NCBI RefSeq assembly: GCF_047948215.1
Contig: NC_134464.1
Coordinates: 33,789,020 to 33,853,019 of the forward strand
Direction: 5' to 3'
DNA from: Lycorma delicatula
Taxonomy: Eukaryota > Arthropoda > Insecta > Hemiptera > Fulgoridae
DNA: 64,000 nt
The translations under genes were made by a program, and so were the position numbers. Positions 47,055 through 58,793 of this stretch are shown one piece after another. Position 1 is the first letter of the stretch. Each line of letters begins with the position of its first letter. The notes under the pieces are model-generated. The model was not told the origin of the DNA and searched no databases. It saw only the letters and a program-made list of their open reading frames with translations.

Positions 47055-47810
47055 AACAGCTGACAAGACTGTTGTAGGACATTCCCGTCAAGGGGTTTTT
47101 TCTGATGCACGGCTTACTCATAAACATACACGCAACCTAATTTCAAATATTTATCATTTTATTTAAACACAATATTTTCTGTTTATTAATAAAATGATTC
47201 TAACTAAAAAGTGCGCGCATACCGTATTTCATTTGCGCGGGTGTGGCGGTACAGGTTGCCACTTTAAATAATTTTTTACACTTAAATATTATTCATTTAT
47301 TTAATTTTACCGCTCACTGTGACGTCACAACATAGCAGACGACTACAGCAGTAGTCCGGCCGTTAAATGGGATGTGAGATGTGAAAAGGGTGGTGTCTGG
47401 GTTAAGATCCAACTTTGATGGGGAACAAATTTGCGGATCCAACGAGATGCTAATAGAAAAAATTGCAACGAGAAAGACCCACTGCACTCACTACCTTCTA
47501 CTACGTTTCTAAATTATTACTATTTTTGGAGTGGGAGTCAATTTAGCAAAAAACATTTACACAAAAGATGTTTTTTTTTTTTTTTTTTAATTGGTAAAAT
47601 TGTTCGAAAAAATATTAAAATAAAAAAAATGCAATGAAAATCTCCCCTTGCACTGCCTTCTATAACTCTTCAAAATTAAACCGTTTTTAATTGGGGGGGG
47701 GGGGGGTGAAATTGCGCAACACTTTTTTTTTACAAAAGTTGTTTATAACATTCAAAAAATTATCAAAATAAAATATAACCTTAATTAAGCAAAATACGGA
47801 GACGATTTTG
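47055..47810 (+). repeat. Unclassified dispersed repeat D, copy 2, with internal tandem duplication
   Basis: Matches 33,022-33,560: AGCTGACAAGACTGTTGTAG, TATCATTTTATTTAAACA, CATACCGTATTTCATTTGCG, TTATTCATTTATTTAATTTT, GTGACGTCACAACATAGCAG and, at the end, ATATAACCTTAATTAAGC. Between these lies extra sequence built of two diverged tandem units (about 47,455-47,637 and 47,638-47,785). Each has a CACTGC...CCTTCTA(T)A start and a long T or G run followed by AAAATATTAAAATAAAA-like text. A G13 run lies at 47,694-47,706. Confidence 0.7.
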
Positions 47811-47867
47811 TTTTTGAAGAATAAAATAAAAAAATATAAAAACGGGGAACAAAATTTAAATCTTTAA

Positions 47868-48356
47868 ATGTAATAAATGTGTTAGCATTTGCTGACGATC
47901 TGATAACTTTTTCAAAAAGATTAGAAAGACGAAAATCAAAATTCAAGAATTAAAAAAATTTGCAGACAAAATTACAGAATTGTTTAACAAATTTCATACG
48001 AAAAAACAAAATGATTTTCCAACGATACAAAAGAAGAATCTTATGGTCGCTTAAATAAAACGAATAAATCATATAGTTAATAAAAAAACTAAATTCAAAA
48101 TAAACTGGTTCAAAGAAATTTAAAAGATGTGAAATTATTAAACAGCTTACTTCTAAAGAAATAATACCAAAAATTATGAAAATCAGAAAACTAGTGGATG
48201 AATCTGAATTTCTAGTGAAACAGAAAAGAAAGCACAGTGGATGGACCAGAGAAAGAACAGAAAAGTTAAAGGAAAAAATGAAAAAATTTTGTAAAAGTAT
48301 AAGTGGCTAAGATGCAAGCGTGATCCTTAGGAGGTCCGATCGCAAAAAAAAAAAAG
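47868..48356 (+). pseudogene. Non-LTR reverse transcriptase fragment with 3' end and poly-A
   Basis: Frame NVINVLAFADDLITFSKRLE at 47,870-47,930 contains FADD, the catalytic core motif of reverse transcriptase. After a frameshift it continues with LKKFADKITE-like text and NKFHTKK. It ends with a clean frame KIRKLVDESEFLVKQ and RKHSGWTRERTEKLKE up to a stop at 48,310. The short 3' UTR ends GGAGGTCCGATCGC plus A13. The copy is 5'-truncated, keeping only the part from the catalytic site onward. Clade not assigned. Confidence 0.65.
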
Positions 48357-48692
48357 CATGTAATTACTTTTGTCTGTCGTTATATTCAAAATTATCAAAA
48401 CGATTAAAATTAATAATTAACTCAAAAAATTTTTATGCAAATATTAAAAATCTTTTGTGACGATGAACTGTTGTAACGTTTATTTTTTTAAATTTTTTTT
48501 AATGAACTTGAAACATAAAAAATGAAAAATAATTTACAATTATAAGATTAAAGAGTAATGGCAAGCAGCAGTCAAAGCTATTTGTTGTCCATCTTCGTTC
48601 ATATCAACTTACCTACAAAAAAATAAATCATGAAATCACGAAATCCACTAAAAAGTGAAATTGAACATTGAAATCTGTATCAAAAACTTGAC

Positions 48693-48790
48693 TGTATAGT
48701 GAAGTGGAAGCGTTTCAGCCTATTATCCAAAATTTTCAGGGTTTGATTCCGTCATACACGGAATTTTTAATGCCCTATAAAAGTTTGAAT
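48693..48790 (+). mobile_element. tRNA-derived SINE, family 1 (badly decayed)
   Basis: AGTGAAGTGGAAGCGTTTCAG, TATTATCCAAAATTTTCAGG and GGGTTTGATTCC (B-box-like) followed by GGAATTTTTAAT line up with the family-1 head and its B box. No tail or target duplication recognised. Confidence 0.45.
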
Positions 48791-48799
48791 TTTTTTTTC

Positions 48800-49440
48800 T
48801 ACACAAAGCTTAAAACTTGTGATAAATTATAAGCCAAACATTAGACATAAAAGAGGCGATTTTTCAGAAAAGGTCGTACGACTATGAAACTTGGTTTGAT
48901 TATGTGAGCGATAAAAATTAATGTTTTTAACAAAAAATTAACATGAATCAGGTTTCAGAACGGGGGACAATGTAAAAAATGGCTGAGTGACCGGCGAAAA
49001 TCGCCTATAGCTCGGCCGGAAACCAGTTTACAGAGAAATTTCACTGAAATTTTCAAAGAAAATTTTGAAAAAAGTTTTAGGTAATCGCTTAGCCTTTAAA
49101 TTGAGACGTAACAGATAACGATTCCATAGTTTGGATCACGTGCAATACGCAAAAAAGTGGAAAAAAGCGCCAAATAATGAATCTCTGGCCTTTAAGACAC
49201 GGTAGCTTGTTTAATTTTATTCTCAAAACACTTTAAATTTTTGGAAAAAATAACTCTAATGCTATCCTAAAAGTACTCCGCAGATGGATGCTGTATGTTA
49301 ATTTATTATTGCAATATAAGGATTTTTGCAAAAAAAAACTCGGAAGTGTCCAACCTTTGACATATATGACATATGACGTATGATCAAAAGTTATACACGT
49401 AACGATTTTTTTTCCTAATCCTTATTTTGTTGTAATTAAC
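48800..49440. other. Unclassified non-coding stretch
   Basis: Moderately GC-richer around 48,940-49,030 (GAAAATCGCCTATAGCTCGG). It reads like repeat DNA but has no partner in the window. Confidence 0.4.
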
Positions 49441-49451
49441 TTACAGCATCC

Positions 49452-49738
49452 ATCTCTTTTCTTTTTTCTGTTTAGCCTCCGGCAATTACCATTCATGTAT
49501 TACTTCAGAGAATGAATGAGTGTAAATAAAGTGTGGTCTTGTACAGTATCAGTTAGACCATTCCTGAAATGTGTGGTTAATTGAAACCCAACCACCAAAG
49601 AACACCGATATATCCACGATCTAGTATTCAAATTCGTATAAAAGTAACTGCCTTTATCAGGACTTGAACGCTGGAACTCTCGGCTTCAAAATCAGCTGAT
49701 TTGGGAAGATGCGTTGACCACTAGACCAACCCGGTAGG
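49452..49738 (-). mobile_element. tRNA-derived SINE, family 2, with 11-bp target-site duplication
   Basis: TTACAGCATCC at 49,441-49,451 recurs at 49,739-49,749. On the minus strand the insert carries ACCGGGTTGGTCTAGTGGTC, CAAATCAGCTGATTTTGAAG, GATCGTGGATATATCGGTGT, TTCAATTAACCACACATTTC and GCCGGAGGCTAAACAG. It sits at the 3' end of the R1 copy. Confidence 0.85.
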
Positions 49739-49749
49739 TTACAGCATCC

Positions 49750-50884
49750 GTGTCAGCGGTACTTTCTGCACAACAGTTTAGCGACCACTGTCCTAACTAC
49801 CTCCAAGAGCCTAAAAGCGTGGTACCATACACCACTCGCTTGCGTGTCCCACCGCCAACTTGCATGTACTATTAAAATGGGTAGGCGCACCCCATCAACT
49901 ACTAAAATATATATGACTATCAATAATTAAATTTATCTCGTCAAAGACAGCAATTCGCTGCCACGCCTAGGCCGCTGAATGCCAGCAAGGACTTGTTCAC
50001 CATCAAGACTGGTAGCCAGCCATATCTCTCGGTTTGCTTCAAACAGCAGCGAAGTAGGAGTCTTTTCCCTTAGGCAAACTACTAATGTCGGTTGAACGAA
50101 GCAACCGCATCAAGGAAGTACCACACGGCCCGACAATGCGGTTCTTGCAGCATGACTTGCCGCTTGTGAATGGCCAATTTTTCCCTTGACCTCTAAGTTC
50201 CAGGGTGGCCTGAATTCTCGCCCTCCCACGAGGTGGGCAGTCGAACATCTTGTGTTCGTTCGACTGGACTTCCCCGCAGACGCAGAGCTCATCAGCTGCC
50301 AGGCGGAACGCCAACAAATTATTGGTTTAAATTTACATGGTTGGAAAGCACTCGGGCTCCCGTTGCTCTTAAAAACGATGAAGAGGCATATCACTCCCCC
50401 AGATCCTGTATAAATCTATATAAGGACCTTCCCTTAGTCGTGGTGTGCCATTCTTGCTGCCAAGCTTCCATCGCGGGGCTGTAAAACTTCCTCCGTAGGC
50501 GGGAGATGGGCAACTGCTCGAAATTTAGAATCGGTGATTGAGATCACCGTCCCAATCCGATATAGGCTCGGCTCGAAACCGCATCCCAAATACCTCAGCC
50601 TCCCTGCCTCTTCGCATTTTTCACATGGCCGCCCAAACTTTCACCACTAAGTCGATTGTGAGAGCCTTTCCCAATACAATGGTAGCCTCGTAGGAGGTTG
50701 TTTTAAAAACACCAGTGCATACAATTAATGCTCTGCGCTGGGCACTCCTTAAATTTTGAATATGTGCTCGATTTCTTTCCAACCTATTCGCCCAAACGGA
50801 CGCCGCGAAAGAGGTCATACTTTCGAGGACACCTCGGTACACCATTGTAATGATGAGAGAATTGTGATGATTACATTGCAACAA
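49750..50884 (-). pseudogene. R1-clade LINE ORF2 C-terminal half and 3' UTR
   Basis: The minus strand opens with an 87-codon stretch (50,884-50,621): ITMVYRGVLESMTSFAASVW, LRSAQRRALIVCTGVF, TTSYEATIVLG, LTIDLVVKVW. This is the conserved segment after the reverse transcriptase in R1-type ORF2. After frameshifts, 50,317-50,039 reads RLAADELCVCGEVQSNEHKM, FDCPPRG (cysteine motif C-x-C-x7-H-x4-C), NRIVGPCGTSLMRLLRSTDI. The 3' UTR (about 50,035-49,750) matches the 28.4-29.4 kb and 34.66 kb copies but lacks their last roughly 60 bp. No intact enzyme. Confidence 0.75.
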
Positions 50885-50889
50885 TTTAT

Positions 50890-52045
50890 ACTTTTGTTAG
50901 CCAATTAAATGAGGAACAAATTGGCTGAGTGTACTTCCGGCCACAAAACCATCTTCAGTGCAAAATGGAGCAACGGCACCTACCGTCAATATTCTGATAA
51001 ATTTGCTGTGTGAAGTTTTTGAGGTTTAGCTCATTTCAGAGAAAATCTGGCCTTCAAGAACCTCAGATCTTACATTAACAGATTTTCATTTTAAAGGGAG
51101 TAATGAAAGAATCTTCTTACAAGTATAATCCTCATACTTTGCATGAGAACTGAAAAAAACTGAATTTTTAAACACAAACACTCCTTTGGTGCTTCAGCTT
51201 CCCTCCATTTGGAGGTAGATGATGGTCTTATTGAATATCTCCTATAAATAAAAATTAATTTTCTTGATTACTGTTCTGTTTCTATTATTATTGCTTGAAT
51301 AAGTCGAATTAAATACAACTGCAAATACTGCTACACTCAGTTTAATTTGGAACGAACGGATATAACAATAACGATTGAAAATTTCGAATGGATTGTTTTT
51401 AAATATAATTAATATTTTAAAGTAATACGGACTATATTGTAATAATCATTTATGTGTTTTTTTTTGTGTATTTTTTTTAAGTAGAGATGTGATCAGTACA
51501 TTTTTGTATAATTTAGAACACGAAGCGTTCTTTAGATTAACAGGTTTTCTCATGTTTCGTAAGTTCTAGAAATGTCTTCTGGGAATTTTACTGTTGAAAG
51601 TAAAACTTTTAGCTAAGAAGATCCCAATAGGATTTAAGGAAAACTACAAACAGTCATAATATTAGTACACATCTCTAGCTTGAAAAGCAATATTAATTAT
51701 TATTCGTATTTAAAAAAAATAATCTACAAGTACTGTTTTATAAACCTGATTAAACATTTAGTTAATTATAATGTACTATTTTCATACTCATTCATATTTT
51801 TCAGAAATCAGAAATTTTTTGACGTAATTTATTGTTAATAATTTTGTTTTTATTAAGAGCTATTTTAAATTTTTATAAGTCCGTTTTACATTTTTATGTT
51901 TTTTAAGGTTCTTCCTCAATTTTTTTCTATTTATAAAAATAATTGTTTTTAATAAATAATAAACAACGTCAACAAAAGCTATATATTTTTCTGATATATA
52001 CAGTAAAATTTATTTTTTAAATAAAAACAAATTTTATACATTTTA
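50890..52045. other. AT-rich stretch without recognised genes
   Basis: The first 300 bp are mixed composition, then AT-rich. Nothing identified. Confidence 0.55.
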
Positions 52046-52047
52046 TT

Positions 52048-52830
52048 TAGGTATATTTCATAAGAAATCTACCTATTATAATGAGTACCATGATGTAACA
52101 CGGAAAATTTTGACATATCTCGCGTTTTAGATCCCCCAGACCCCAAAACCACCGTCAGCTCAAACGTTTAATATATATATATATCTCACTTTCTAGTGGA
52201 CACGATAACTGCCGTAATTTTGCCCCAATCACTTTCAAATTGTTTATGTGCTTAAAAATAACTCGTTCCAGAATCTCGATCGAGTTCGTTAACGGCCAAA
52301 ATCGGACAATGGGGTTAGTAATGGGGGGCATTTCCGAAAAAAAAAATATATTGCTATAACTTTCTTATTAAGTAAAATATCGAATTTGTTTAAAGTTCCT
52401 ACTATTCTTTGGGTAAGAGCCTAAAAATTATGTAAGTGAAGTTTTTTGATATCACCGACCACTGTCCGAGGAGGTAGAAAAAATGGGGTTTTGAAGAAAA
52501 AAATAAAATCATATCTCCCCTAATAAGCACAGTATCGAATCGGTTTAAAGTAATAGTTAGTCATCTAAACATTACCTAAAACTTTTATCTGCAACAATTT
52601 TTGATATGAACAACCCTTATGGCAAGGGATGATCAAAATATTACTGGAATTGCAAGAAGATGGAGCTTGTCGAATGCTAAACATGTGAAATTTTTTCATA
52701 CTCAACCATTGTCGTATTGAGTAAATTTGAAGTTTTTTTAACTTTAAGGTGGAAGTATTTTTATGTCCTACTTAGCATCAGTCAAATCTACCTCCGCCTT
52801 CCGCCGTGCCGAAAGGGAATTTTTAAATTA
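52048..52830 (-). repeat. Dispersed repeat E, copy B (inverted, uninterrupted)
   Basis: Reverse complement of copy A at 34.43-35.85 kb without its two insertions. Shared words on the plus strand are TTCATAAGAAATCTACCTAT, CACCGTCAGCTCAAACG, GGACACGATAACTGCC, TCGAGTTCGTTAACGGCC, ACTATTCTTTGGGTAAGAGC, AAGGGATGATCAAAATATTA and ACCTCCGCCTTCCGCCGTGC. It serves as the empty-site reference for both nested insertions. Confidence 0.8.
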
Positions 52831-52834
52831 CACT

Positions 52835-55380
52835 CGTAGCAATTTTAAATCAATGAGATTTAATATATTCCAATCCAATACGTAAAATTCTATTGTTGAA
52901 TATTCAAATTTTCAATTGAAAAGGCTTACAGTAAAGAAGTCAAGAGATTAAAAATGAGATTTTATTTTTATTTATATTTAATTCACTTGAAAACACCGAA
53001 TGAGTGTAAGCATGCCGAAACCAGTTAATACAATAAAAACATCAACTTGGTACGCTCCGTGAGCTCTAATCCCCTGTTCCTCTATGAATGAAGGGTTACC
53101 ACCAAAACAAATGTTGGGAGCTCGCCCTTGTTTCTTAATATCCGGCATGTTCCAACACTGTTTACATTTGACTAATTGTGCTAAATATTCTGTTCATTTT
53201 CTTAGGGCAAAAATAATCGGAAAACAGAATGTTTTACGGCAAACAATCGCACATAATTCAATATTTATACTCATTTAATTCTGTTTAGGATTTTTAATGA
53301 TATAAAGGTGAAAGTTATAGTTAGAATTCCAGTCCGTATGGACGAACCGTTAATAAGGTCACACAGCTTAAACTTGAACCTGAATATTCAGTTTTAACCT
53401 AGCTATTTAAAACATCGTTATCAGTAGAAGAAGCAACAGTAGAAATTCCAGCTCGACTTATAAAGCCGTTTCTGAGATATCGATATGTCATGCATATTAA
53501 TATCCAACTAATTATAAAAACATTTAATAAAGCTCTCTGTATTTATTATATTATGATGAAAAACTAAATATAAGATTTTATGATGGTATAATAAATAGAT
53601 CATTAACATTTTTTTAAATAATTTTACTTTCCTGGACCGTAGCTCTACAGCTGTGCTCAAGAAGAAAGTATGGTTATCAGTCAAAAAATGATGAATGGGT
53701 TTTTTATATTTCTCAACGTTTTATGACCCAGTAACACCAAAAACCAAAAAAAAATCGTAGAGATATTTGTATGTATATACGTGGGTTGGCTTGTTTGAAG
53801 CTTAATAACTTTTGGCTGGTTGAAAAGATTTTGATGAAATTTTGTACAGAGACTCATGTATATGGGGCAATTTATTTGTAAAATTTCGAGAACAATATCT
53901 CCAGAGGGTAAGCGAGATTTATTAGGGCATCAACTTTTTTAAAAATTTGTAAACATAACCCTACTTTACATTAAGCTCATTGTATTACCTTACCATTTTT
54001 TTTTTAAATATTTACTTCAAAATTGCTTGTTCCCCAAAAAAATTGAAAAAAGTTATATTTTATCTACTGCATTTTAATCCAATTTTTTTTTCTTCCTAGA
54101 CATAATAATAGTAGAAGTTACCTCAAAAAAAATATTTTGGGAGCAGTATTAGGCGGCAAGAGCCGATCAAATTTCAAAAATATTTATTTTTTGAATTTTT
54201 ATAAAACTGTTTAGTTTACTTAAACTTTTAATAAAATAAAATTTAATTTTAATTCACCCCATCCCCAAAAAAGAAATTTTAGCAATTTTTTTATTGGTTG
54301 TACATTTTTTCCAGACGATTTTTTTTTTACATACTTCCATTTAACATAGTAAACGTAGAAAAATCAAAAAACTTTTGGAAGGTGATTTTGAAAATGGGGT
54401 TAAAACAAAATTCTGATATCTTTAATTTTTAAAACGTTTTTTGGTTTATTTAACCATGTAATGATAATTTTACAATAAAACATACCCAAAAAAAGAAACC
54501 TTAGAGAAATTTTTTTCACGTATAATTAATTATATTTCCACTACATACGAATAAATGCCAAGAAAGTATTACAACTGTTGTTAGATTTCTTTTCATTAGA
54601 AAGAATTATCAGGATTGGCTTAAAATTTCATCACTAAGGTAAGGATGAATTTGATTTTTTTTTAAAAAACATTATCATTTTATGTGTAATTTATTAACAT
54701 TTGATGATAATAAAGTTGAATTAATATTTCATTTTAATATCTTATGTTTAATGATTTACTGATTTTTAACTAATATATTTAAAAATTTTTAATTTATTTT
54801 CATCATGTAAGAAAAATTTTATGTAATGTGAAATAAATAATAGGTTTGTTACAATTATAATTATTTGATTTTATCACTGTTGAAAAAGTTAAATTTTAAG
54901 CACTATAGAAGTAGTAAAAATCTTTTTACAATATCTTTGTCAGAATTTTTATAATTTTAATTTTTTAATTTTAATCCAAATACTTTAATAAAAGAAGTAA
55001 TCTTTTAACCTCTTATTATAAAAAGGATAAAGTAGGTGGACTGAAAATACAACAGCACGATCTTATTAAAATGCAAGTTACGTAACTGAGTCTTAAGTAC
55101 TTAATTTTATACCAGGCTTTCTTCTTTCACATAAGAGAGTAAATAACCATAATATAATACCAGAGAAATTTATATATATATAACATTAAAAAAATATATT
55201 TAAAAGCAAAAAAATAGATGGCTATATCGATTGTCAACAACTATCATTAATATTGACAACTTAATGGTACTTACATATCTCTATTCAGCAAGGATTATTT
55301 ACTAGATTTTAAGAATAAGAATAAAAATCAACATAAGCTTCCTATAAATCAATTTATAGGAAGTGTCAACGCATTTTTAA
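52835..55380. other. AT-rich stretch without recognised genes
   Basis: 53,620-53,960 reads like non-coding repeat (CGTTTTATGACCCAGTAACA; TAACTTTTGGCTGGTTGAAA) but has no partner copy here. The rest is AT-rich with many homopolymer runs. Confidence 0.6.
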
Positions 55381-56294
55381 AATACTGTGTGTTTCAAAAC
55401 GAATATCGGAGTTTTAAAATTATGTAATATTTATTAAATTTGCCTATTTTAATAAATTATACGTAAAATAGAAGAGCAACTCAAACAGTTTTTTGTATAA
55501 GTGTTCAACTGGAGCACCAATCGTCACACGGCACATATCAAGCCGATAGGTAAGATCATCCCATATTTTAATCAGCAATTATGGAATATTTGATGCGACA
55601 TCTGCCTCAATCCTGTGTCTCAAGTCGGGTAGGTCAGCCGATAACGTTGGCACATACACTTTAGCCTTTATAAATACCTAAAGACAAAATTCGCACGGGG
55701 TCACATCCGGTGAACGTGCCCCGGAAAACAAACCATGTAATCTGGTCCTCGGCGACCAATCCAGGCGGTCAGGGAGAATTTCATTCAACTAACCACGTAA
55801 AGCGTTGTGCCAGTGAGGAGGCGCACCATCATGTTGTCAAATAAAGTTCTGTGGTTCGTACTGCAGTTGAGAAAAGAACCATAGTTGTAGCATATCCAGA
55901 ATGTTTATTCCTTGAATTACACTTGCTCCTGCGACAAAGAGGTCCGTAAACTTTCCGTCAGGATGCGGCACAAAACCATTCAATTTTGGGGGATCTTATT
56001 CACACTATAACATTTCGTGAGGATTTTCTAATTCCCAAATACGCATATTATGAGTATTTACTTTTCTATTAAAATTAAATGTTGATTCGTCACTGAATAC
56101 GACACGCAAAATAAAGTCTTCATCGTCACGTTGCATCATTTCATTTGTGTATCTAGCACGAATTTTTAGGCTTTAGAGCTTGTAACAGCTGTAAACGACA
56201 TTGACGCAGTTGTAAACGTGCCCTTAAAACCTCCACACAGACGTCACTGGAATTGCTAATTCGCGGATAGCCTTCCTAACAGATTTCCTAGGAC

Positions 56295-56514
56295 CTTTTT
56301 TTCCCCGTCAACTAGGCCCGGAATCGCCGCGGAAGCACACTTGGTCCTAGGAGTGCCATTGTCTCTAACCTTCCGGGCTACCATGCCGGTGGTACCGGCA
56401 TGGGGTACCACCCGGTCAGCCAGGACTAGGTCCTCTCAATCGCCTGCCTCAAATCAGAAGTCCCCCAAATGGCAAACCTCCGATCGGGACTCGGTCTTTA
56501 CGCTTACTGCGTAA
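56295..56514 (-). mobile_element. GC-rich short retroposon with 14-bp target-site duplication
   Basis: AGATTTCCTAGGAC at 56,281-56,294 recurs at 56,515-56,528. The 220-bp insert ends, on the minus strand, in A7. It contains a palindrome CCATGCCGGTGGTACCGGCATGG at 56,381-56,403 (arms CCATGCCGG and CCGGCATGG). Non-coding, GC-rich. Its 5' part (minus) AAAGACCGAGTCCCGATCGG has a counterpart at 63.97 kb. Confidence 0.8.
56381..56403. repeat. Near-perfect palindrome in the retroposon
   Basis: CCATGCCGG and CCGGCATGG pair around TGGTA. It may be a structural part of the retroposon RNA (inference). Confidence 0.7.
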
Positions 56515-57505
56515 AGATTTCCTAGGACTACGCACAAGTAACTCTTACACGTTCACCGTTATTTTCGGACACACTCGGTCGTCCTGTATTACTCTTGCCT
56601 TTACAAATACAGCCAGTGGTTACAAATTATTTATACCGTCTACCAATCTTATTGTCAGTCAGGGTTTACAGCTGACTTCAAACAGAACGTCCGTTGAACG
56701 GTAATTACAGATTCACACTTTGTAAACTGTAAAACACAGAACGGTTTCTGTTGTGGGATCGCCATCTTTGCTAGTAGCGCCTCCAAGCAGAAGGTACAAG
56801 AAACAGTTTATGAGCTTGGACACAGCTAAAATTGTTTGTGTTGCTCTTTTATTTTATGTACAACTTATTAATGTACGTAAAATATGAGAAATACTGTATA
56901 GGTATAAAACTCCGATATTCATTTTGAAATACAGGAAATATATAAACCATTTGAACTTCCAATCCAGACTGACCATTCCATCTTAGACGATAGTTTTTTT
57001 TTTCATAAATTAAGAATATAAAAACTACCTCAAGAAAAATTAAAATAATATACAGTAACAATGGCCGTGGCTGCGTCAGTCGAGCCGCTGCACTGTTCAG
57101 CATCGAACCCCTTAAAAAATCGAAATTCAAAATACCCGAAAGTAGCTTTTAGATATTTATCTGAAGAGTATTTGCAAACCAAAATCTACTGAATATTTCG
57201 TCAAATTTCAGAAAATTTAGAAATTGTATTTTAGATATCTACCAAGAAGATTACACACTCCAAAAATCAAGTTGAAATTAAATCACATTGTAACTCTAGT
57301 TTAACTCTTTAAACTTCGAATCTCAAAAACATCCTTTCTTAGTATCCTCTTACGGTGTAAGAGAATACTATCCTCTTACCTTTCAGGCTAAAGGGAGTTT
57401 ATCCAGTTTAAACAAATTTTATTCAGTTATCTTTAGATAGTTTTAATGGGCTTTGAATATGAATGACTCATATCATACTAGTACATAAATATATATAATT
57501 AAAAT

Positions 57506-57543
57506 TGTGTGTATGTGTGTGTGCGCGCGCGCGTGTGTGTATG
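57506..57543. repeat. (TG)n(CG)n alternating purine-pyrimidine tract
   Basis: TG units, then five CG units, then TG units: 38 bp of nearly perfect purine-pyrimidine alternation, of the kind able to adopt Z-DNA. Confidence 0.85.
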
Positions 57544-58335
57544 TTACTTATTCAAAGTAATTTTTTCTAGTCATTTATATTTTTCCAGTCATTTGCTCTA
57601 AGCGATTTTTCAAAAAGGCATTCTTATTCCAAATTTCATCCTTATAAACTTTATATGAAAACGAATATTTATTTCAAGTTTAGAAAAACTGAGAAAAAAA
57701 GGAATTAGAAGTTATTTAAATAAATTAGTGAATATTAGTAAATTTGTACAATATGTAGGTATTAATAAATAATGTAGCGTATGATTTAATGAGTAAAAGG
57801 AGGTATAAATTATCTTAAATTAATTCTATAACAATAAAGGACAAATGAAATTAAAATTCGACATTATCATTTTCATTTTAATGAAAGTTTAATTTGAGCA
57901 TAAAAGGAAAGAAAAACATAATAATAATATCGTTAGCTAGATGATAGCATTTAAATTTTGACGAAGGATTCAAACGTTTTAGGTAGGAATGAAAATCTCC
58001 ATGAGGAGCCTTAACTTCTAGTTTAAATGATGACAGAAGAAGAGTGAAGAGTTAAAAGGAGATTTGATGTCGACAGCAGTAATTAAAATGAAGCAGGCAT
58101 GTTTATCTGGCAGACACAGCTGGAATGGTTTTTCTTTTTAAACATGCCTGTACGTCTGAAATTAATCTTTTCTTCTGCATTTTCTTCGTCTTTTTTTAAC
58201 TTGAGTTTGTTTTCATCTTAATTTAATACAAAATCAGTTTGCAAAGGGAATTGTTCAAACAAAAATAAAAAAGAGAAAATTCTTTAAAGTTTACGTCTAA
58301 ATGAATTATTATTCTTATTCCTCCCTCATTCACCC

Positions 58336-58337
58336 TC

Positions 58338-58393
<56 letters not shown>

Positions 58394-58402
58394 CATATAT
58401 AT
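58336..58402. repeat. (CT)n(TA)n compound microsatellite
   Basis: About 40 bp of CT followed by about 26 bp of TA; a composition similar to the (TA)n(GA)n tracts at 23.8 kb. Confidence 0.9.
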
Positions 58403-58647
58403 TATAATAATATTTACCATTTTCTTTATGATTTAAAAAAAAATTAATAAATATAATAAGTTAAAGATCATTTCCCTGCAGTAAGCTAAACTGAATAACG
58501 CTTTCTTCTAGGATCTGAAATTTTAAGGGAAGTTTTACGAAGGATTTAACACATCCTTGATTATTTTATTTTTCTTTAGAATTCCTTAAATAAAAAATAG
58601 TAGTTTAGAAAGTTTAATTCTTAACAATAAAAAAAATAATAAAAATG

Positions 58648-58762
58648 GTTTCCGGAATGGTCGACCTGTCTGTACAAGACTACACTTCATTTACATTCAT
58701 ACATATCATCCTCTGAAGTAATACTTTACGGTGGTTCCGGAGGCTGAACAGAAAAAGAAAGA
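58648..58762 (+). mobile_element. tRNA-derived SINE, family 2, 5'-truncated
   Basis: Contains GGAATGGTCGACCTG, TACAAGACTACACTTCATTT, ACATTCATACATATCATCC, TCTGAAGTAAT and GGTTCCGGAGGCTGAACAG, the 3' third of family 2. The tRNA-like head is missing, as expected for incomplete reverse transcription. Confidence 0.8.
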
Positions 58763-58793
58763 GAGAATTATAAATCCAGAATTTTAATCATCA

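Larger units (their letters stand above)
55500..56640 (-). pseudogene. Tc1/mariner-type transposase relic
   Basis: The minus strand gives GRPSVSEN, then, across the inserted retroposon, AIRELAIPVTSVWRVLRA (N-terminal HTH), RLQLLQALKPKN, ARYTNEMMQRDDEDFILRVV, FSDESTFNFNRKVN near 56,090 (first catalytic Asp), MRIWELENPHEM. Further on come GASVIQGINILDMLQLWFF, QHDGAPPHWHNALRG near 55,835 (second Asp), LPDRLDWSPR, ARSPDVTPCEF near 55,715 and LPDLRHRIEADVA. In relatives the last motif reads TPCDF, so the third Asp is now Glu. Several stops are present. Nearly full-length and recognisable, but dead. Confidence 0.8.
55385..56935 (-). mobile_element. Tc1/mariner-superfamily element with terminal inverted repeats
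   Basis: The left end CTGTGTGTTTCAAAACGAAT, ATCGGAGTTTT is matched at the right end, reversed, by CCTGTATTTCAAAATGAATA, TCGGAGTTTT. Similarity continues inward in parts (GTTGCTCTT(C/T)TATTTTA near both ends). The 1.55-kb span includes a 220-bp retroposon and its 14-bp duplication, so the original element was about 1.3 kb, normal for this superfamily. Confidence 0.75.
56940..58640. other. AT-rich stretch without recognised genes
   Basis: Holds two simple-sequence tracts listed separately. Short duplication TACTATCCTCTTAC near 57,340-57,380. No gene recognised. Confidence 0.6.

Noticed and set aside
50186..50484. Overlapping plus-strand frames of 75-83 codons
   Set aside because: Antisense to the R1-type ORF2, which has the conserved cysteine motif on the minus strand.
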